From JBGOUJ01 sp041477005 (GTDB lineage Bacteria; Acidobacteriota; Terriglobia; Bryobacterales; JACQDG01), in contig JBGOUJ010000401.1 in the NCBI GenBank assembly GCA_041477005.1, positions 1-7,219 of the forward strand: DNA of 7,219 nucleotides, given 5' to 3'. Each line of letters begins with the position of its first letter. Positions within the stretch are counted from its first letter, which is position 1. Below are positions 1 through 3,832 of this stretch, piece after piece. A program made the translations under genes and the position numbers. The notes beneath the pieces are model-generated. The model had not been told where the DNA came from and made no database searches. It saw only the letters and a program-made list of their open reading frames with translations.

Positions 1-140
1 AGCACTTGAGAGAGAAGTACTTCGAGGTTCTGGCCGGCTGCCAAGGACCAAACGGTCCAATCGCCGCCGCTCTCGCGCACCACTTCCAGCGTGTTTGCGC
101 CGATCGAGCCGGTAGACCCAAGAATGGCCAGGCGTCTCAC
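1..140 (-). CDS. dxr: 1-deoxy-D-xylulose 5-phosphate reductoisomerase, N-terminal fragment
   Basis: Only the first 46 codons are present; the gene runs off the left edge. Dxr converts 1-deoxy-D-xylulose 5-phosphate to 2-C-methyl-D-erythritol 4-phosphate using NADPH, the first committed step of the MEP isoprenoid pathway in the cytosol. The visible N-terminus reads V(M)RRLAILGSTGSIGANTLEVV, with the family's NADPH-binding signature GSTGSIG at residues 8-14 followed by a T-L-(D/E)-V-V helix. It aligns without gaps to the known E. coli N-terminus if the GTG at 138-140 is the start. A second in-frame GTG at 147-149 would add three residues but sits only 3 bases from the AGGAG core. The gene lies 15 bases after the msrP stop on the same strand, so the two are probably co-transcribed. 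Identification rests on a short but very characteristic segment. Confidence 0.93.
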   Translation of the reverse strand, partial: MRRLAILGSTGSIGANTLEVVRESGGDWTVWSLAAGQNLEVLLSQV

Positions 141-148
141 GGAATGCA

Positions 149-157
149 CCTTCTCCT
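149..157 (-). promoter_or_regulatory. dxr ribosome binding site overlapping the msrP stop codon
   Basis: Read on the minus strand this is AGGAGAAGG. Its GAAGG part ends 8 bases before the GTG at 138-140, a good spacing, and its first two bases are the last two of the msrP TAG stop (156-158). The overlap suggests that ribosomes finishing msrP can reinitiate on dxr. It also favours the GTG at 138-140 over the one at 147-149. Confidence 0.65.
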
Positions 158-1094
158 AATACTCGCTCCCTTTGTATAGCGATGCGACATACTGTTCGTA
201 GCCGTTGTACATCAGCGTGGGCCGGATCTCCATCCGGGGGATTACTTTTTCGCTCGCCTGGGACCACCGCGGGTGCGGCCGCTTCGGGTTCACGTTGGAA
301 TACCAGCCGTATTCATCCGGGACCGCCTGGTTCCACAGGGTCGGGGGCCGCCTGGCGGTGAACTCGATCTTGACAATCGACTTGATGCTCTTCAACCCGT
401 ATTTCCACGGCGTGATCAGCCGGATGGGCGCGCCGTTCTGTTTCGGCAGCGGCTTGCCGTAAATGCCGGTGACGAACAGCGCCAGCTCGTTCATGGCCTC
501 GTCCAGCCGCAACGCTTCGTGATAGGGCCACGGGTAGTGCGGCTGCGAAACGATGCCAGGCATTTCCTTGCGATTGTCGGCCGAGATCATGCGGACGAAT
601 TGCGCCTGCGGCTTCGGATCGACCTCTTTGATCAGGGCCGAGATGGGGAAGCCGGTCCAAGGCACGGCCATCGACCACGCCTCGACGCAGCGCATGCGGT
701 AGGTCCGCTCCTCGATCGGCATGCGATGGAGCAAATCGTCGAGGTCGTAGGTTCGGGGCTTGTTGACCAGTCCGGTCACCTCGATCTTCCACGGGCTGAT
801 CTGAAATGGTCCGACCAGGTCTTTGACCCTTTGCTTGTCGAGGGTGAACTCGTAGAAATTGTTGAAGCCGGTGGCGGCCATCTCTTCGGTGATCGGCCGG
901 TCGAGCTCATACTTCGGGTTGCGCTTCGCGGGGTAGATGGAGTTGGCGTCGGCCTTCGCCGGGCCGGAAGCGAGAAGGCTCTCCAAGCCTGCGAATCCCA
1001 GCGCTGCCAGAAACTGCCGCCGGTTGTTGTAGGCGCTTTCCGCCGCGGCCTCGCGCTCCGGAATCTCCCAGCCCTTGGGCGCCTGGATCAGCAT
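156..1094 (-). CDS. msrP: Protein-methionine-sulfoxide reductase catalytic subunit MsrP (YedY family), Tat-exported molybdoenzyme
   Basis: The 312-residue product matches the YedY/MsrP branch of the sulfite oxidase-fold molybdopterin enzymes, which reduce methionine sulfoxide in periplasmic proteins. A twin-arginine signal lies near the start (N-N-R-R-Q-F-L at 23-29, hydrophobic stretch to about 42, likely cleavage after A-D-A near 50), so the enzyme is folded with its cofactor and exported by Tat. Family blocks appear in order: NNFYEF (78-83), the cofactor-ligand segment YRMRCVEAWSM with Cys136 as the expected molybdenum ligand, VPWTGFP (144-150), NGAPIRLITPWKYG (220-233), IKSIV (237-241), DEYGWYSNVNP (260-270) and HPRWSQA (274-280). 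Length is slightly below E. coli MsrP (about 334). The ATG at 1092-1094 is chosen because it precedes the Tat signal; an upstream reading frame would add 78 unrelated residues and run into the gdh 3' end. Upstream ACGGGG is a weak ribosome site. The usual membrane partner, the haem protein MsrQ (YedZ), is not next to it in this window. dxr follows 15 bases downstream. Confidence 0.95.
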   Translation of the reverse strand: MLIQAPKGWEIPEREAAAESAYNNRRQFLAALGFAGLESLLASGPAKADANSIYPAKRNPKYELDRPITEEMAATGFNNFYEFTLDKQRVKDLVGPFQISPWKIEVTGLVNKPRTYDLDDLLHRMPIEERTYRMRCVEAWSMAVPWTGFPISALIKEVDPKPQAQFVRMISADNRKEMPGIVSQPHYPWPYHEALRLDEAMNELALFVTGIYGKPLPKQNGAPIRLITPWKYGLKSIKSIVKIEFTARRPPTLWNQAVPDEYGWYSNVNPKRPHPRWSQASEKVIPRMEIRPTLMYNGYEQYVASLYKGSEY

Positions 1095-1118
1095 GACGGA
1101 CCCCGTAGATCTGCCCTC

Positions 1119-1148
1119 ATCGTAACATGCCCTCTGCGGCCAGCTCAG
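1119..1148 (-). promoter_or_regulatory. Candidate msrP promoter
   Basis: On the minus strand TACGAT (1119-1124) resembles a sigma-70 -10 box (5 of 6 matches to TATAAT, allowing the final T), with a TG close upstream. It would start transcription about 18 bases before the msrP ATG. The best -35 at an 18-base spacer is CTGAGC (1143-1148), a poor match with only 3 of 6. This is a pattern call in one of the two AT-richer spots of the gap. Confidence 0.3.
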
Positions 1149-1157
1149 CTCGAGCCA

Positions 1158-1188
1158 CCAAACTTGATGCAAATGAGCCAAGTTTTGG
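1158..1188. repeat. Inverted repeat between gdh and msrP
   Basis: CCAAACTTG (1158-1166) faces CAAGTTTTGG (1179-1188) across a 12-base spacer. The arms pair over 9 positions with one bulged base. It starts about 43 bases past the gdh stop codon in the direction of transcription and lies just upstream of the candidate msrP promoter. No run of T follows on the minus strand, so it is not a textbook terminator. It may be a weak terminator for gdh or an operator for msrP; the sequence does not decide between them. The rest of the 1095-1230 gap shows nothing else clear. Confidence 0.45.
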
Positions 1189-1230
1189 CCCCCAGCGAAG
1201 CGCGCCTCGTCGGTCTGGGGCGGAGTCTCG

Positions 1231-2499
1231 CTAGGCGTATAACCCGCGGAGCTTGATGGCGAAGGCCACGCGGTCGATGGCCAGCATGTAGGCGGCGATG
1301 CGGTTGTGGACCTGGTGCTTCTCGGCATAGAGCAGCACGTCGTGGAGGCTTTGGGTCATGATCTGCTGCAGGCGCTCGTAGACCAGGTCCAGCGACCAGA
1401 AGTAGCCCTGGCGGTCCTGCACCCACTCGAAATACGAGACCGTCACGCCGCCGGCGTTGGCCATGATGTCCGGAATGACGAAGACGCCGTTGGATTCCAG
1501 GATCGGATCGGCGTCGGCCGTGGTGGGGCCGTTGGCGCCCTCACACAGGATCTTGGCCTTCACTCGGGCGGCGTTGTGGCTGGTGATCTGGTTTTCGGTG
1601 GCCGCCGGCAGCAGGATGTCGCAATCGAGCAACAGCGCTTCGGCCTTATCCACCTCCTCGGCCTCCGGAAAGTCGAGCACCGTGTTGTGCTTCCTGCGGT
1701 GTTCGATCAGGGCGGGTATGTCGAGGCCTCGCGGATTGTAGACCGCACCGTCGACGGTGGAAACGGAGATGATCTTGTAGCCTTCGGCGGCCATCTGGAG
1801 CGCCGCCATGGATCCCACATTGCCAAAGCCCTGGATCACCACCCGCGCGCCCTCCCGCTGGAGGCCCAGTTTCTTCAGCGCTTCGTCGCAGACGATCATG
1901 CAGCCGCGCCCGGTGGCCTCGCGGCGGCCCCGCGATCCGCCCAGGTCGATCGGTTTGCCGGTCACCACGGCGGTGGTGGTCTGGCGGATGTGCATCGAGT
2001 AGGTGTCCATCACCCAGGCCATTACCTGCTCATCGGTGTTCACGTCCGGCGCCGGAACGTCGCGCTCGGGGCCGATAAACTCCATGAGCTCGGCGGTGTA
2101 GCGCCGCGTCATGCGCTCCAGCTCGAAGCGGGACAGTTGCAGCGGATTGCAGATGATGCCGCCCTTGGCGCCACCGAAGGGGATGTTGACTACGGCGCAC
2201 TTCCAGGTCATCCAGGAGGCCAGGGCCTTCACCTCGTCCAGGGTGACGTCCGGGGCGTAGCGGATGCCGCCCTTGGCGGGGCCGCGTGCGATCGAGTGCT
2301 GCACGCGATAACCGGTGAAGACCTCGATGCGGCCGTCATCCAATTGCACTGGGACGGCCACGGTGATTTCGCGGGTCGGCGTGCTCAGGATCTTGCGCAC
2401 GCCCTCATCCAGATTCAGCCGCTCGGCGGCCTCTTCGAAGCGGGCCGATTGGGACATCCAGGCGTTCTTCTCGTAATCAGGGAGGACAGTGGTTGGCAT
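1231..2499 (-). CDS. gdhA: Glutamate dehydrogenase (Glu/Leu/Phe/Val dehydrogenase family, RocG/GudB-like)
   Basis: The 422-residue cytosolic protein interconverts glutamate and 2-oxoglutarate plus ammonium with NAD(P). It aligns along its full length with my memory of Bacillus RocG/GudB. The N-terminal substrate domain carries GPAKGGIR (73-80, Lys76), Lys100, the signature PFGGAKGGI (107-115) with catalytic Lys112, and PAPDVNT (149-155) with catalytic Asp152. The Rossmann domain has GFGNVGS (224-230). Further conserved blocks are CDILLPAA (293-300), EGANGPTT (320-327), PDIMANAGGVTVSYFEWVQ (343-361) and a C-terminal AAYMLAIDRVA. The ATG at 2497-2499 is preferred; it gives the family's usual length, while an extension to 2568 would translate through the intergenic hairpin. 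The ribosome site is weak (GAGAG about 6 bases upstream). The position after the second Rossmann strand that is usually Asp in RocG-type enzymes is Thr248 here, so coenzyme preference is uncertain. Closely related leucine or phenylalanine dehydrogenases are shorter and less similar. Confidence 0.93.
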   Translation of the reverse strand: MPTTVLPDYEKNAWMSQSARFEEAAERLNLDEGVRKILSTPTREITVAVPVQLDDGRIEVFTGYRVQHSIARGPAKGGIRYAPDVTLDEVKALASWMTWKCAVVNIPFGGAKGGIICNPLQLSRFELERMTRRYTAELMEFIGPERDVPAPDVNTDEQVMAWVMDTYSMHIRQTTTAVVTGKPIDLGGSRGRREATGRGCMIVCDEALKKLGLQREGARVVIQGFGNVGSMAALQMAAEGYKIISVSTVDGAVYNPRGLDIPALIEHRRKHNTVLDFPEAEEVDKAEALLLDCDILLPAATENQITSHNAARVKAKILCEGANGPTTADADPILESNGVFVIPDIMANAGGVTVSYFEWVQDRQGYFWSLDLVYERLQQIMTQSLHDVLLYAEKHQVHNRIAAYMLAIDRVAFAIKLRGLYA

Positions 2500-2542
2500 A
2501 AGGCTCTCGCGAAAACGGCCCGACCGCTCCGTTAGAGGGTGC

Positions 2543-2641
2543 GAAAGAATCGATGGCCGCGAATGCACGCGAATAAACGCGAATGAAAACGATGGCCTGA
2601 TTCGCGTTCATCCGCGTGCATTCGCGGCCATCGATCCGTTC
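2543..2641 (-). repeat. Large intergenic hairpin made of 10-base units, between lpxC and gdh
   Basis: Arms 2543-2584 and 2600-2641 (42 bases each) are complementary at 38 positions around a 15-base loop (2585-2599). Three of the four mismatches (2548/2636, 2572/2612, 2575/2609) are A opposite C on the plus strand and therefore G-U wobbles in a minus-strand transcript; only 2546/2638 is unpaired. So RNA made in the lpxC-to-gdh direction could fold almost perfectly. The inside of each arm is three tandem 10-base units of the form CGCGAATNNA (2558-2587, and reversed at 2598-2627). CGATGGCC occurs in the left arm (2551-2558), again in the loop (2590-2597), and inverted in the right arm (2626-2633). 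No T run follows, so it is not a simple intrinsic terminator. The form resembles dispersed palindromic intergenic repeats of many genomes. It ends 44 bases before the gdh start. Confidence 0.9.
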
Positions 2642-2664
2642 CCGGCTTCCTACGCCCGTGGCTT

Positions 2665-2688
2665 GGGCGCCCGCTCCGAGCCGCGCCC
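2665..2688 (-). terminator. Weak GC-rich stem downstream of lpxC
   Basis: GGGCGC (2665-2670) pairs with GCGCCC (2683-2688) around a 12-base loop, about 30 bases past the lpxC stop on its strand. The stem is short and no T run follows, so a terminator role is possible but weakly supported. The rest of 2642-2718 shows nothing else I can name. Confidence 0.2.
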
Positions 2689-2718
2689 GTAAGGGAAGGG
2701 TCGCCGCTATTGGGGAAC

Positions 2719-3609
2719 CTATCCTACCAAGGCGCGGGCCGCTTCTGTGGCCAGGTGGTCGAGGGTGACGATTTCGTAGGTCGAGCGGTCGTTCATGATC
2801 TGGGCGACCAGGGCGGTGTGCATGGCGTGGCCGGCGCGCTCGGCGATCACGTGGCCGACCAGGGGGTAGCCGATCAGGGCCAGGTCGCCGATCAGGTCGA
2901 GCACCTTGTGGCGGCAGCACTCGTCGGGGAAGCGGAGTCCTTCCGGATTGAGGATGCCGTGTGCGGTGAAGCAGATGGCATTGGCCAGCGTGGCGCCCCG
3001 GATCAGGCCCATGTCGCGCATCTGCTCGAGATCCTGCTGAAAACCGAAAGTTCGGGCGGCGGCGATCTCGGAGGCGTAGCGCTGCGGCGTAACATCCAGG
3101 TCGACTTCCTGGCGTCCCGCCAGCGGATGACAGTAGTCGGTGGCGCAGGTGATGCGGAAACTTTCGCCGGGCAAAATGGTGATGCGCTTGCGGCCCTCGC
3201 GGATCTCGACCGGACGCCGGATCCGCAGATACCGGCGTTCGCGGCGAAGCTGGCGGCGGCCGGCCTGGCGCAACAGCTCGATGAACGGAGCGCCGCTGCC
3301 GTCCAGGATCGGGGCCTCCAGCGAGTTGATCTCCACGACGGCATTGTCAATGCCCATGCCGTAGAATACGCTGAGGACGTGCTCGGTCGTCGAGAGCAGC
3401 ACGCCCTGCCGCATGAGGCTGGTGGCGTAGCTGACGCGCGCCACGTATTTCCAACTGGCCGGGATCGGGAAGCGGTCGAGATCGGTGCGGACGAAAACGA
3501 TCCCGGTCGCGGCGTGCGCCGGCAGGATCCGAATCGCCACCTCGACGCCGCTGTGCAGGCCGATGCCGCTGGCTTCTACCGGCCGCTGAGTGGTCGTTTC
3601 AAAGCGCAA
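2719..3609 (-). CDS. lpxC: UDP-3-O-acyl-N-acetylglucosamine deacetylase LpxC
   Basis: The 296-residue zinc enzyme removes the acetyl group from UDP-3-O-acyl-GlcNAc, the committed step of lipid A synthesis at the cytosolic face of the inner membrane. The E. coli enzyme is about 305 residues. Seen in order: GIGLHSG (15-21), TTEHVLS (74-80) with the general base Glu76 and zinc ligand His77, MGIDN (85-89), EAPILDGSGAPFI (98-110), ARTFGF (185-190), GLRFPDECCRHKVLDLIGDL (224-243) with zinc ligands His234 and Asp238, and AGHAMHT (259-265) with His261. All catalytic residues are present. The start is a TTG (3607-3609): the frame upstream has no ATG, GTG or other TTG before a TAA at 3670-3672, and this start aligns with the E. 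coli N-terminus. GGAG lies 11 bases upstream, a long spacing. It is divergent from polA and is not followed by fabZ or lpxA. The weak start codon and loose ribosome site suggest modest translation. Confidence 0.96.
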   Translation of the reverse strand: MRFETTTQRPVEASGIGLHSGVEVAIRILPAHAATGIVFVRTDLDRFPIPASWKYVARVSYATSLMRQGVLLSTTEHVLSVFYGMGIDNAVVEINSLEAPILDGSGAPFIELLRQAGRRQLRRERRYLRIRRPVEIREGRKRITILPGESFRITCATDYCHPLAGRQEVDLDVTPQRYASEIAAARTFGFQQDLEQMRDMGLIRGATLANAICFTAHGILNPEGLRFPDECCRHKVLDLIGDLALIGYPLVGHVIAERAGHAMHTALVAQIMNDRSTYEIVTLDHLATEAARALVG

Positions 3610-3732
3610 GAGAGAAGGTTCTCCGAATGGGAAAGGCGGGAGGGATGCATCTGGGGGACCAGTCCTAACTTATTGATTCCAAGCAAGTACTAAGAGATCC
3701 ATGGTGAGGCTCTGCGGCCACGGTTAGCCTCG

Positions 3733-3756
3733 AAGTGTGGAAGAATTGCCACACTT
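3733..3756. promoter_or_regulatory. Perfect inverted repeat between lpxC and polA, operator candidate
   Basis: AAGTGTGG (3733-3740) and CCACACTT (3749-3756) are exact reverse complements around an 8-base AT-rich spacer. The 24-base size, perfect symmetry and position in the middle of a divergent promoter region are typical of a dimeric regulator's binding site. It lies about 77 bases before the polA start and about 124 before the lpxC start. No T run follows on either strand, which argues against a terminator. The regulator is unknown. Confidence 0.5.
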
Positions 3757-3771
3757 GGGTTTCGCTGGCGG

Positions 3772-3789
3772 GGCTTCTGCGGCTTCTGC
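3772..3789 (+). repeat. Perfect 9-base tandem repeat upstream of polA
   Basis: GGCTTCTGC occurs twice back to back (3772-3780 and 3781-3789), between the inverted repeat and the polA promoter candidate. It may be a pair of half-sites or simple slippage. Confidence 0.6.
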
Positions 3790-3790
3790 C

Positions 3791-3826
3791 CATTCCCTGT
3801 AAGCCCTCGCGCATTCCATGTAAGAT
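3791..3826 (+). promoter_or_regulatory. Direct repeat and candidate polA promoter for a leaderless transcript
   Basis: CATTCCCTGTAAG (3791-3803) and CATTCCATGTAAG (3812-3824) differ at one base and are spaced 21 bases apart, two helical turns. The second copy leads into TAAGAT (3821-3826), a 4-of-6 match to a -10 box. A start point 7 bases later is 3833, the A of the polA ATG. The best -35 at an 18-base spacer is CTGTAA (3797-3802) inside the first copy, 3 of 6 matches. The absence of a properly spaced Shine-Dalgarno site before polA fits a leaderless message. On the lpxC side, the AT-richest part of the gap is roughly 3664-3700, but I see no convincing -35/-10 pair there. Confidence 0.35.
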
Positions 3827-3832
3827 TGTGGG

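Noticed and set aside
273..1256. Long plus-strand open frame opposite msrP
   Set aside because: It is the antisense shadow of a clearly recognised gene in GC-rich DNA; composition is low-complexity (Arg, Gly, Val, His, Asp) with no motif.
1095..1328. N-terminal extension of msrP by 78 codons
   Set aside because: It would place 78 Ser/Pro/Thr-rich residues before the Tat signal and overlap the gdh 3' end; the ATG at 1092-1094 gives a normal exported precursor.
1306..2535. 409-residue plus-strand open frame opposite gdh
   Set aside because: Antisense shadow. The minus-strand frame has full-length family identity and catalytic residues; this one has none.
2558..2627. CRISPR-like array suggested by repeated CGCGAAT units
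   Set aside because: The units are 10 bases, contiguous, without spacers, and arranged as two inverted sets forming one hairpin; no cas genes are present.
2489..2920. Open frames on both strands across the intergenic palindrome, with near-identical peptides
   Set aside because: The two peptides resemble each other only because the DNA is palindromic. The frames also overlap lpxC or gdh ends and show no protein family features.
2710..3693. 327-residue plus-strand open frame opposite lpxC
   Set aside because: Antisense shadow covering the complete LpxC gene, with no recognisable domain.
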